This document shows, piece after piece, positions 1-11,600 of a stretch of 64,000 bases of DNA. The notes below the pieces were generated by a model, which worked only from the letters and a program-made list of their open reading frames with translations, searched no databases and was not told the DNA's origin. This DNA is from Dendrolimus kikuchii (Eukaryota > Arthropoda > Insecta > Lepidoptera > Lasiocampidae): positions 12,907,501-12,971,500 of the forward strand of contig CM034402.1 in NCBI GenBank assembly GCA_019925095.2. Reading direction: 5' to 3'. The translations under genes and the position numbers were made by a program. The first letter of the stretch is position 1. The number at the start of each line of letters is the position of its first letter.

Positions 1-115
1 TTTTTCTACTTGTCCGTTGCGATTCGTTTTTTCACTTATCCGTTGCTATTTGTTTTTCCACTTGTCCGTTGAAGTTTTACGTCTACTATGTGTCCCAGCA
101 TACATTTTGATATTT
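1..115 (+). mobile_element. MITE right end, cut by window start
   Basis: Contains three spaced copies of 'acttgtccgttg'-like sequence and ends 'actatgtgtcccagcata'. It matches the right terminal half of the inverted-repeat element at 27021-27286, so it is a second copy of that family. Confidence 0.7.
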
Positions 116-990
116 TATCAGGATTTGTGAATTAATCAAGTACATTGTAGTACAATATGAATCAGTATGACGAGATATTTTTCGACATGCATTATAAAAC
201 ATATTTCATATGTGGCATAAGGTCGTCCGGTCAGATGGCTAAGAGCGAATTTTAATGGTTAAATTTCCCTTGAATGATGATAGGTAAGCTTTAAAAAATA
301 AATTTGTAATGCTATAACAGAAAAAGAATTACGCGATTTACAGTTTTAGAATTTAGAATATATAATTAAGACTAATATTAGAAAATAAACTATCAATATT
401 GTTTCACATTTCTTTATCGACTGTCGATATTTTCTACTACTGTCGAACTTTTTTGCTTGTAACTATAAATGCACTGCTTACATAATAATGCATTAATAAT
501 TTTTGCTAGGTGTAAACAATGGATTGAATCTACGTGAAAAGAAGATTTGGTGTACACAGCCTTTGAAAAACTACACCAATTAAAACATATTTATGGCAAT
601 AATTTACAGTGATTCTGATTGGGCTGGGAATATTAAAACCAGGAAATCAACCTGAGCTTATATTTCATTTTATTTCCATTTCTCTAATATATAATATAAT
701 ATTTAATAATATATATAATAATATAATATATAATATTTTTGGACATCATGTCATGGGGACGGGGTACTAAAAAGCAGTCTTGTGTATCATTCATCATCTT
801 ATAAAGCAGACTACACAGCTCTTAGTTTAGCAACTGTAAAAGGAACTTTTCTAAAGAAATTACTTAGTAACTTTGTATATAAATATGTGATATTTGAAAT
901 TTTAGAAGAATAATCAAATTGTAATTAATATATCTAAGAATAATTATAGTATCAAAAGGTCGAAATATATTGATGTTAAATATTAATATA
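116..990. other. AT-rich intergenic DNA
   Basis: Low-complexity AT runs, including a TATA/AATA stretch around 685-735. No ORF, RNA gene or clear repeat end is seen. Confidence 0.5.
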
Positions 991-1963
991 CTAGCTGTTC
1001 CCGCGAAGTCGTCCGCGTGGAATTTGCTTTCAAAACCCTCCGATTTTGAAACATTCTTCTTTGGTGCTCCGCTCCTATTGGTCTTAGCGTGATGATATTG
1101 AAGGGTGAGCCGCGATAGGGTGGAGGAGTGAGATGGAATGCTCCTCCGTCTCAAAGGAAGATCTTCCAGCGAGGCTAATGTTGTTCCTCGCAGGCCTAGG
1201 CCCATCTGTTATAGTTGAAAATTTGTATATATTCTTTGTATGTTTCGGGAAACGTTTGTGACATCAATTATTGCACAGCGCCATCTATTGGCTTGTAAGT
1301 GTTTCACTACAATATATATCCTATAGCCTTCCTCGATAAATGGGCTATCCAACACTGAAAGAATTTTTCAAATCAGACCAGTAGTTCCTGAGATTAGCGC
1401 GTTCAATCAAACAATATTAGTATACGATATTAGTATACGATATCTTTGAATGAAACGTCCGAATTGAATAATTCAAAAAGTTCTAGCAAGGTATTGAATT
1501 CGTCTTGAATATGGAGTAATTTATTTTGATAAGAATTAATACCAAGGTACAAAATAAAGAGTTTTTGAAGCGACGGCATTTTAATTATTTAAAAAATAAA
1601 AGAGAACACTTATTGTGAGATAACTACAATAGTTAGACATATGGTTACGCGATATTTTTGTGTAGCCAATTATATGTTCTGCAAAGTGGTAGTACATTGT
1701 TTTGTTCTATAATCAATAGCTTTCGCAGCGCACGCCGTGTAAGGATTTTTTCGGGTCATTTTTTTACACCTTGGGTTATATTATTGGACTTTTAGTAAGT
1801 ATTCCTAATTTTTTTTGGAAATTTAATATAACTTATAGCCTTCCTCGATAAATGCACTATTCAACACTGAAAGAATTTTTCAAATCGGACCAGCGGTTCC
1901 TGAAATTAGCGCGTTTAAACAAACAAACAAACAGACTCTTCAGATTTATAATATTTGTATAGA
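991..1963 (-). mobile_element. Helitron-like element
   Basis: Read on the minus strand it starts TCTATACAAATATTATAAA at 1963 and ends 'gcgggaacagctag' at 991, with A before and T after, as Helitrons do. The text 'ttcctcgataaatg...actgaaagaatttttcaaat' occurs twice (around 1330-1365 and 1842-1885), so the inside has been partly duplicated or two copies are nested. No Rep/helicase gene, hence non-autonomous. Confidence 0.6.
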
Positions 1964-3110
1964 TAATAGATACTGTGTCTGAAGATCTTGTAAACCGTTG
2001 AATAAACAATTGTTCTTAAAATTTATAATTAGGATTTTGATAGAAACATAAAATATAACTGTTGATAGGGCCATTCATATTTTATGTTAATTAGAATTAC
2101 GTTCTGTAAACCCTTTTCAGCTCTGCAATGAAGGACGATAGAATCTGTGTATTAAATTAAAATAAATAGATTTAGAGAAAATACAAAGCGTTGTTGCAAT
2201 ATATCTTCCCATAAACAGAGAAAATCATAGCAATTCTCATTATATAGTCAGATTTTATTACTATTAGACTATATTTTGACTATACAATAGAATTTGTCTT
2301 AATTGCACCAACGTCATTGTAAGAAAATTTACTTGCAACCCCATCTTTAGCCGAGGGTTATTATTTATCTTTTTTTTTTTTCTTGGAGCTGGACCCAGCT
2401 GAATAGCTGCAGATGGCTGTTTCAGCGATACCGGACTTTATTATTTATCGATAAAATTCCCATGTTTTTATATGGACATATTTATCGATAAAAATTATAC
2501 GTGCGTGTGCACCCTATTTGAAGTGATTATATTGGTAGTCCTGACATTACGTCATACGTCTTGTATTTTTTTTGTTGGTGATGTTCGTATTTAACTTTAG
2601 TACAGTTCATACAAGCGTCTTTTTTCCATCTTTTTTTATGGAACTTCCGTCTTTTATAACGTAGCATTAAATTCTCTTTGCTACGGTATACCGGTTCGGT
2701 AGAGGGCTTTTTTTTGATGCGCAGGGGGAATACATTCCGTACAATCCTGAGTCCCTCTCGGCTGTGGGGGTAGGACCGGGCCGCGGCGATAAGCGCCGCG
2801 CAGCGTGTGCGATGTGTATGGGCGGAACCAACTACTCCGCTAAACCTAAACCTGCGTACCATAAATGGCGCTTGAGTGGAAGAACATGAGATGATGAGCG
2901 AAGCTACACCCATTGTTCAACCGCGCAACAAGCTGTTAACCCTGCGATGCAGAGAGATTTCATCAACAGAGGTTGGACCCGTCGCATGTGATAGAAACAT
3001 GGGAGGAAATTTTGCGCATACCTGTGTTTCCGGAGGTCAATCTGACGAAGGCGTCCGATATATAGGGCGTTCCATTAGTAGCTCACAGTGCCCAAAACGC
3101 TCCGTTAGCC
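1964..3110. other. Intergenic DNA with unclassified repeat-like patches
   Basis: AT-rich to about 2370. A T-run and 'ggagctggacccagctgaat' patch follow, then a GC-rich block at 2740-3110 with several short ORFs, none with a recognisable domain. Probably decayed mobile DNA, but this cannot be shown here. Confidence 0.35.
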
Positions 3111-3119
3111 GTTCCACCT

Positions 3120-3436
3120 GGTAACATCCATGCAGGAACGGAGAAAGAATACAATTTCCTGCGGCCGGGCGGCCTGTCGTAAGAGGCGACTTAACAACCC
3201 ACTGCCAGGTGGTAGGGCACTTGCCCGACTGGATGGCTACCACCCCTGGTCTAAAGTATGTCGCCATAACAACCTTCGAGTTGTGTTCCGGCATTAGTGA
3301 CCAGGTTCCAGTTTCCCTTAAGAGAGCAGCAGCGCATTTGTAGTACCTTTGGTGTTGCAAATGTCCATAGGCGATGGTAACCGCTTTCCATCAAACGGGC
3401 CATTTGCCTGTCTGCTGATCTCCTGCAATAAAAAAA
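3120..3436 (-). repeat. Interspersed repeat family R1 copy
   Basis: The minus strand starts near 'ttattgcaggagatcagcag' and runs through 'agacaggcaaatgg', 'ggttaccatcgcc' and 'ctaccacctggca'. It is clearly the same family as 39230-39477 (+) and the shorter 56230-56317 (+). No protein is credible; SINE-like or a LINE tail. Confidence 0.65.
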
Positions 3437-4339
3437 ACCGCGGTCGTTGTGGTCGTGGCGAAAACGTCACTAATGACGTCATCATAATCGATCACACAAC
3501 GCTCATATAACCCTAAACTATTCAGGGTCATTCCACTTGAGTTTACGATTGTAACGCACGCATGCAAGTATAACTACAACTACAACGTAGGTTACAACTA
3601 ACGCCATTCGATAGGGTTCTTGTGAAAACTCGAAAGGCTAATGTTTGACTATACAGTTCACATTTCTCACATAAATACATAATTACTACTCAAAATTGAA
3701 CAGCATAATTTTCAGTGTCCGCTAAAAACTCTCCTGCAAGGAACATATTACTCTCTTACGAGAGCTCTCCTGTGACTCCTGATATTTATAATAATGTATA
3801 TATCAAATTCTATATTTTTGTTAAATTCGCCTTAACGGTAAGCAAAATAAACTGAGAACATACAGCCTTGTCAAATGTTTTTAAGCCATCTGCAAAAGGC
3901 ACATTCCATTGAATAGTCGAAGGCTTCGTTACGACCTTGTTTCTGTCGCAAATGGGCGACAAAACCCAAAACATGTTAGATGTCATCAGAGACGCAACGA
4001 ATCGTCGCACCCAGCAGGACCATTTGGCACCAACAACATTATTAGTCGCTTGTCGCTAAACTTAATCGTAGGCCGTTAATACAATAAATATCCTACAACC
4101 GTCAATAAAGAAATGTAGCCAATTTTCAGAAGAATATTATTGAATTAAAAGATTTGTTACCATTTTGATCATGGAAGAAGTATTCTTTATTAATGTTTTT
4201 ATTAACCATCAACTGAAAACTTCAGGAAAGTTGTTATAGTTCTCAACTAACGCTTTTGACAGTTCGTATAGTTCGTAAAGGCATATTTTCTACAAAGTTG
4301 AGATTCTAACATATTTTGGTACAACTTATTATAATTATT
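3437..4339. other. Intergenic DNA
   Basis: 3441-3590 is shared with 47750-47915 (reverse strand), including the palindrome TGACGTCA, and marks a repeat. 3600-4339 is AT-rich. A 66-codon minus-strand ORF at 3810-4010 has sensible composition but no recognised family. Confidence 0.45.
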
Positions 4340-4967
4340 GTATGTCTTTCAAGACCACGGGCCATAAAAATGACCCGGACTTTTGGAGGGCTTGCGTGGG
4401 GGGGGGGGGGGGCATGGGAAGGCCAACACGTAGAGGCCCCTTGACAAAGTTAATGTAAATGTGGTGTGACACTGACCGGCTATTATCCCTGTCTACATTA
4501 AGTAATACACCCAAGGACAAGCCCCGGCCAGTGAAGGACTATTGTAGGAAATGAGGACAAAAAGTACCGGGCTATGTGGTGAACTGCTAATGATACTAGG
4601 GGTCTGGGAATACGGGGACTATGGCGTCTGCCCGTCGCAATGTTCAGGAAACATGGAAAAATGGGCAGACGGTGACTCGCCACTCCCTGCATGGGCCCCA
4701 AAAAATGCCATAGAAGACAGGAGCAACATGGGTGTGAGTGATTAAGGGGTGTAAAGAGGTGGGCTGCAGGTTCACCGAGGCTACTTCTGACGTGATGCCA
4801 TTTATCACTTCCACCCCTGGAGCTTGAGTCTTAGCTCTAGCGATCTCCACTCCGTACCGGCCAGCTGAGGCAAGCACGGAGGCGGGGGCCTCGCCTTGGC
4901 CCCCGGAGTCAGGTACGAGGTGTCGCTACTCATCTAAGGCTTCGCCACAAAGCCTCCCTGCGGGTCA
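4340..4967 (-). mobile_element. LINE-type repeat X copy A (3' part)
   Basis: The minus strand begins near 'gacccgcagggaggctttgt' and ends 'ccgtggtcttgaaagacata' with an AT-rich tail. Six copies in this window share the 3' end and differ in 5' length, the pattern of a retroposed LINE. A G(14) run at 4399-4412 interrupts the 3' region. Confidence 0.6.
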
Positions 4968-5452
4968 ACTATTACTATTATTATTTTTAACAAAATTGCA
5001 CAAGAAAGTCTCACTCTTTAAGTTCCCGCAAAAATATTGCTTAGGCTATATGGTTTTAGATCATTTGCCTGGCATTGTAGCGAATTCAATAAAAACAACA
5101 AACATAAATTTTCTACTTCCGTTGATTGAATGTTCGACTGGCCACTTTACGCAAAAAAACACTTTATTTTCTGATTAAATATCCCATTTTACTGTAATAG
5201 GTAAGTAACAATTTAAAGGTAAAACGTTACCTTTTCATTGTTTTAGAAGATTAATAAAAAATAATATGTCAATTTATATTTTATTTAGTAAAATAACTAT
5301 AAGTTGCGTTTTTGTCTGCCTGTTTGTTTACGTTTATTTACATAAAAGAAGTTTAATTTTGTTTTGCTTTGCTGTTCTTGTTCACTTAACTATATAATTC
5401 TACAATACGGTTGAAAATTTCAGCTGTATAATCTCAATACCGCAATCAAAAA
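4968..5452. promoter_or_regulatory. Region upstream of GKAP1
   Basis: AT-rich DNA between a repeat copy and the GKAP1 ATG. No clear TATA box or initiator can be chosen. The 'gaaaatttcag' at 5413-5423 could be the acceptor of a 5' UTR intron. Promoter function is only inferred from position. Confidence 0.3.
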
Positions 5453-5617
5453 ATGGCTGCACTGGTTGTTCAATCTCGTTTTGCTGGACTTAAAGTGGAG
5501 GATGATGACTACCCTACCTCAGGCGAAAGCCAAAACGTGAAAAAGACTAAACTCAACACTGCCAAGAAAACCGAGCCCGCTAAGAAAACCAAAAATATTG
5601 CCAATACTAAATCTCAG
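5453..5617 (+). CDS. GKAP1: GKAP1 coding exon 1
   Basis: Encodes residues 1-55 from ATG to TCT CAG, then donor GTAGAT; phase 0. It carries the 'SRFAGL' N-terminal motif and a Lys/Thr-rich basic stretch. The reading frame runs on into the intron to 5668, but that extension is not conserved. A pyrimidine-poor 'aaatttcag' ends 30 bp before the ATG, so a 5' UTR intron may end there. Confidence 0.88.
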
Positions 5618-8600
5618 GTAGATATCTTTTTGTTTTTAAGTACTATTATTGTACGTGTTTACGATTAAAACAGTTTTAATTATGTACATCAGTTGTAAAA
5701 ACTTAAGAAAATACTATACTTTGTTAATTTATTTACTCTCTATTCTAATATAGAAGCATTATTGTAACTGATAGTTCATAAGCTCACAGCTTTTTACTGT
5801 CCAGATTAATTCTCTTCTCATTATCAGGGAAGTTAATTTTTTATTTACATACATACATAACTTCACGTCAGCTCCCTTGCGGGGTAGGCACGAACAACAG
5901 AGCGCCATTTAGGCTTATTCTTACACACCTCACTTGCTTTTTTGACATTCATAACTCTTGTCATGCACGCTCGTCTGTACTTAAGGCTCCTGACATCACC
6001 TTCTGCTAGTACACAATCAATTTGATCATGGAAGGTGTGTCATGGCCTTCCAATTTTTTATTTAAATTAACCAAATTGTGATTGAGTTTGATATCATGAT
6101 TGTTCAGTTATAATCAACTCATGTATAATAATAATAGTACTAGGGGCAAGGCAGTATACCTGCAGGGAGCTTTGTGGACCCCTAGGGTGTGCTTTGTGGA
6201 TCCACAGGGGGGGACTTTCTGGTGAAGCCTTGGGTGAGTAGCGACATCTCATACCTAACTCTAGGGGGCCAAGGCAAGGCCACTGCCTCTGTGCTTGCCT
6301 TCGCCAGACGGTACGGAGTGAAGATCACTGGGGCTAAGACTCAAGCTTCAGAGGTAGAAGTGATAAATGATATAAGGTCAGAAGTAACATGGGTGAACCT
6401 GCAGCCGACCTCTCCACACCCTTCAGCCACTCGCACCCAAGTTGCCCCTCACCAAGCTTGTATGACATTTTTTGGGGCTCATGCTGGGAGTGGCGAGTCA
6501 CTGTCTGCCCATTTTTTCATGTGCCCTGAACATTGTGATGAACAGATACTATAATCCCCATATCCCTAGTTCCTCTAACAGTTCATTCCAACAGCCGGTT
6601 ATCTTTTGTTCTCATTACCTTCAATAGTCCTACTGACCGGGGTCTGTTCCCTTGCCCCCTTGCGTGCATTTTTATATGATAGATAGACAGATAACACTTT
6701 ATTGCTCACCAAAACAAGCAAATACAAAATCAAAATGCATAATTACAATACTTGGCAAAACAACAGGTGGCCTTACCGACCTTTACCAGGCAACCCAGCT
6801 TAAAATAAATTCTTAACTAATCTGGCGATGTAGGTGGAGCAGAAAAAATATAGGACTGCACAATTTAAATATACATACTTACTTTAATTTATAAATTTAA
6901 TACATATATAAATATAGTAATAATATATATACATATTGCCTTAGCTGGCCTTCACGGAGTGTAGATCGCTAGAGCTAAGACTCAAGCTAGTGGGGCGGAA
7001 GTGATAAATGGCCTAACGTCGGAAGTAGCTTTGGTGAACCTGCAGCCCACCTCTCGACACCCGTTAACCACTCACACCCATGTTGCCCCTGCCTTCTATG
7101 GCATTTTTTGGAGCCCATGCAGCGAGTGGCGAGACACCATCTGCCCATTTTTCCATGTTCCCCGATCATTGCAACGGGCAGACACCATAGTTCCCATATT
7201 CCCAGGCCCCTAGTACCACTAGCAGTTCACCCCAATAGCCGGGTATGTTTTGTCCTCATTTTCCACAATAGCCTTACACTGGCCGGGGCTTGTCCTTGGG
7301 TGCATTACTATATGATGTAGACAGGGATAATCGCCAGTCAGTGTCACCCCACATCTATATATATAAAAATGAATCGCAAAATGTGTTGGTAAGCGCATAA
7401 CTCAACAACGTCTGGACCAATCTGGCCAATTCTTTTTTTTAAATGTTCGTTGAAGTCTAACAATGGTTTTTACGGTGAGAAAATTTTTAATAATTGCAGG
7501 GAAAACCCTAAAAACAGCCCTTTTCTTTTTCCCATACAAACGTTTTCTAACTAAAATGTAGAGTCAATTTGAACTTTATTACCATTCAATAAAGTTCATA
7601 TTAAATTACAAGTTTTCACTGTTGTCTAAGCAATGTAGGTGTGTTCAAATTCAATCATATCTATCAAAACACTGTGCGTGTGCGCGTTGGAAGAGGAGGA
7701 AGAGTGTCGCATGCCGAAACTAAAACAAAAGAAATAATATCGCGAAGCCGACCAAATTGAAAATCAGTACTAATGATCTATAGCTCTTACATTTTGTGAC
7801 TATTCAATTTGGTTGGTCAAGTGGGTCCCAGAAGTTGGTCAAATAGCCAAAATTCGTGCAAGCAAGATACTTTGGTCACCCGAGCTGAACCCCCCCACAC
7901 ACTGCCCTATCACCAGGGTGACGGTTCTGTTCAGGAGAATTTTTTGCCCCGGCTATAAAATAGGTAGGAATAAAAAACTGCCACATTCCAAATCTTTTTG
8001 ACAGAAGGAAGTCTATTGGGTCCGCTAGTTTACATTAAATTTGTGAAAGAGCCTCTACGTGTTGGCCTTCCCATGGCTCATTGCAGGCCCTCTAAATGTC
8101 CGGGCCATATGGCCCCTGGTATACAAAGAAATATACATGTATATGCAAAATAATCTAAATAAATATATTTGTTAACAAAGGAATAACTGTTGGTGAAGTG
8201 ACATTCACCAACAATTATCCTTGTTACTGTTACTGTTATCACCACATTTGCATTCAATTTGTCAAGGGTCCTCTATGTGTTAGCCTTCCCATGGCCCCAA
8301 TGCAAGCCCTCCAAAAGTTCAGGGCATTTTATGACCCGTGGTGTTCAGAGATGCACAAGATAGTAAAAGATTTATGTTACTATAACATTTATATTATTAT
8401 GATTAATATAATAATTCCATTTCCATACCAACATAGTTTTGAACTATAAACTGTTTTAAAAATTGATTGTCTGGAATGGCTATTATAGATGATATGATTC
8501 TTTATAGTAAACTCATTGGATTATTTGTAAGTTAATGAAATTTTCTTAGTTATATAGATAGTGGTACCTCTTGCATTCCCTAATATAAACATTTCTATAT

Positions 8601-11600
8601 TGTCTCTATACATGTACAAATATCAAATCTCACTAATATCTGTTCATATTGAACTTGTAAGTAAAGAAATAATGTTTTATTATACTAATTTAATTTGATT
8701 AATAGAGTGCAACAAAGAAGAAGAAACCTAAACAAAACCCTTCAACAGAACATCAGTGGGAACTTTGGAAGCAGAAGGATGAGGAACTTGTTGATGGAAA
8801 TTTTGAATCTGAATTGCACCAGGTAAGTACTATCTGTAAAAATAAAGATGAAAATAAATGTTTTGTGAACTAATGATTTTTATTCTAAAGGCAACACAGA
8901 ATTAATAGCAGTTTGAGTACCCTTGCTGTCACATTATTCCTTTGACTATCAGAATTTTTGTGATATTTCATGATAATTGTATATAGTGCAAATTTAAAAT
9001 GTTCCTAGAGGATAATTAAACAACAGTGTATATAAAAGTGGTATGAGAAAACTCAAGTTTAATATGTTAAAGTGTATATGACGGAATTTAAAGTGGCAAA
9101 GTCGCTTTATCAGTTGGATGATGTTTTCAGTTGGACAGCCTAATAAACTGGTATGTATAAGTAATTTTGTGTTAAACAGTGTAAATCAACTGTAATGTAT
9201 TGACAATAACTCGTTTTTAATCATAATTTCATTGAATTATTATTTTGCATTGTTTATATTAGTTGAGATCAAGATTTGACATTACTTTTTTAATGTGTTT
9301 GATACTTCTATATTATGTTGTATTTATTTAGGTATAAAATATGCGAAATGTTATTTAACACTTTTTTATTAGTTTCAGGTATTCGCAAAGCAATGTTGGG
9401 CGCTTTGTATGAAGATTAGAAGTAAATTTGTAACATCTGGAAAACATAGAAAAGGTTGACCCAAAAAACGAATAGATGATTCCAACCGCTGTGCCATTTG
9501 TGATAAAGTTCATTTTTATATAGTGCAATAAAATGTATCCCCATTAAGAAAACTATTGACAGTAGTAAAAGAAGGATCCAGTTTTGATGACAATCATGAA
9601 CTTTTCAGCAAATTTTAATTTCAACAGAAAAATCAGCAGCTACTTCAAAACATGAGCATTATTTTAGAGTTGAGAACTGAAAATTTCTTAAAGAGCTATA
9701 TATATGAGTCCTACAAAGTAATTAAATGTTGGCAGTCTACTAATGGTGCCGAAGTATTCCTTTACATATATGTATGTAAAGGAAAAGGTGTATATTGTGT
9801 CTAATGTACTCTTAGTATTTACTGGTAAAAACAAGGCTGAAGATTGTCATTCTGAGATGAATATTCAAAATTTTAAAAATGGGTTTCCAAATAGTTATTA
9901 CCCAATATCACAGAATCATTCAGTGATAATAAATAAAGCTTCAACAACAGAAATTAAGGTTGATAAGGATAAATTGTGGTGCGTACTAAATAGCTTTCGA
10001 CCCACATTTAAGAAAAACTTCTCTAATTTAGCGGGTAAAGAAACAATGGCTTAATTTCATCAACTTTTACTTGTTAATTAATATTGGAGTTCTATTATCA
10101 GGAAATGATAGCAAATTATCTATTACAATGATTGAAGGTTCTGTATTATGGAGAAATAACTTTTTAGAAACCAAAATTTTGAGCTTTCATCTAAGATTAA
10201 TTGATATTGTTTCATAATAAAGTTACTATTATTTCAATGATTTCTTTATGTTATTACTGTAAACCACATGGTTCTTTTACATTCACTAATCGCATGACAC
10301 TTGTGGGTCCATCCGTTATATCTTGAAAATTAGAATACCAAAGCGGATGAAGTCACATTCAGGAAATTAATGGTATAATAGATTTTTTTTTATCTAAATG
10401 GGAATATGGGTATTACTATCTGTGTTACTATATGAATGACGGGATTCCTTTTTTGTGATTAGTTCCTTGAAGCATAGTATGTAGTGCACAATAGGGTAGT
10501 TGATAAATAAACAGATATTTTTATTATGATTTTACGAAATGCCAAAGCCACATAGATTTTGTAAAAGTGAAGCAAGTTCGATGTATAAAATATATATCTT
10601 AAATGAATCAAATACCTCAAATGGTGTATTAATTATTGATGATTAAACAAACAGGAGTGGCGTGGGATAGAAATTAAAAATATTTTTAACGCTTGGGAAG
10701 TAAATATCTCATTTAATATTGACAAATGGTTTTGATATATCTAACTAACTATTAATTTGTCTTAATATTAGTTAAAATTGGTCATAAGCTCCATACAAGT
10801 AATTTCTACCAAATGATTAAATGTTAAGATATAGGTACAAGTCATTAAATAGAAAACATTTTTTTTTAAGGTTTCATTATGCCATTGTAGCATCTAGAAC
10901 AAATTCATGAAAGTAAATAAATTTATCTTTATTGAATGCATTGAATAATGAAGGTAGTTGGTTGGTTCTAGGACATTGATCACTTTTAAGAAGGAATTGT
11001 GCTTATGCGGTAAATCTGCATTGTGTACTGTAATGTGAATTTGAATTGCCACAAGGTCCTCATAGTTTGACAACCAGCTAAAGCCTATAGTTTGGCTGAT
11101 GTGCCTGAGTTACTTAGTTGGGTTTAGCAACTAAAATTCATAACAAATATTAATGACACCTGCATAAAAGGCCTTGTATCCACAACCATAAAAACTCAAT
11201 ATAAATAACTAGTCTCGGTCTTGGCAGACATCGTCCAGTCCTGAAAAAACAAATCTAGAACCTGATGCCAGCGCCACTTATCGGGTCTAATTGAGGATCT
11301 AAACCACCCCAGGACCCACACAAACACACATCTCGGCAGACGTTGCCCTGCCCTGAAAAAATAAAAATCTGGAACCCCATTCCAGCGCCACCTACCGGGT
11401 CTAATTGTGATTCTAAACCATTCCGAAACGCACTCAATTACACATAAACTTTCATCAAAATCAAAGAACCCTATTCCAGCATCAAGTATTTTGCTTAGAT
11501 TGATGGGTTACATTATTGAAGTTTTAGTATATTAATCAGGGTTAATGTAGAATTCCAATGATGAAAGAATGTTTGAAATCCAGTCCAGTCGTTTATAATA

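Larger units (their letters stand above)
5618..8705 (+). other. GKAP1 intron 1, repeat-filled
   Basis: About 3.1 kb, dominated by mobile DNA: an RTE-like LINE tail (5845-6055), LINE X copies B, C and D, a Zenon-like LINE tail (6675-6812) and a Helitron-like insertion (7354-8028). Unique AT-rich sequence remains at both ends. Confidence 0.7.

Noticed and set aside
4644..4877. ORFs reading 'VNLQPTS...[14 protein letters not shown]' in several places as a conserved gene family
   Set aside because: The same text appears in every copy of repeat X, with stops and frame changes between copies; no known domain is visible.
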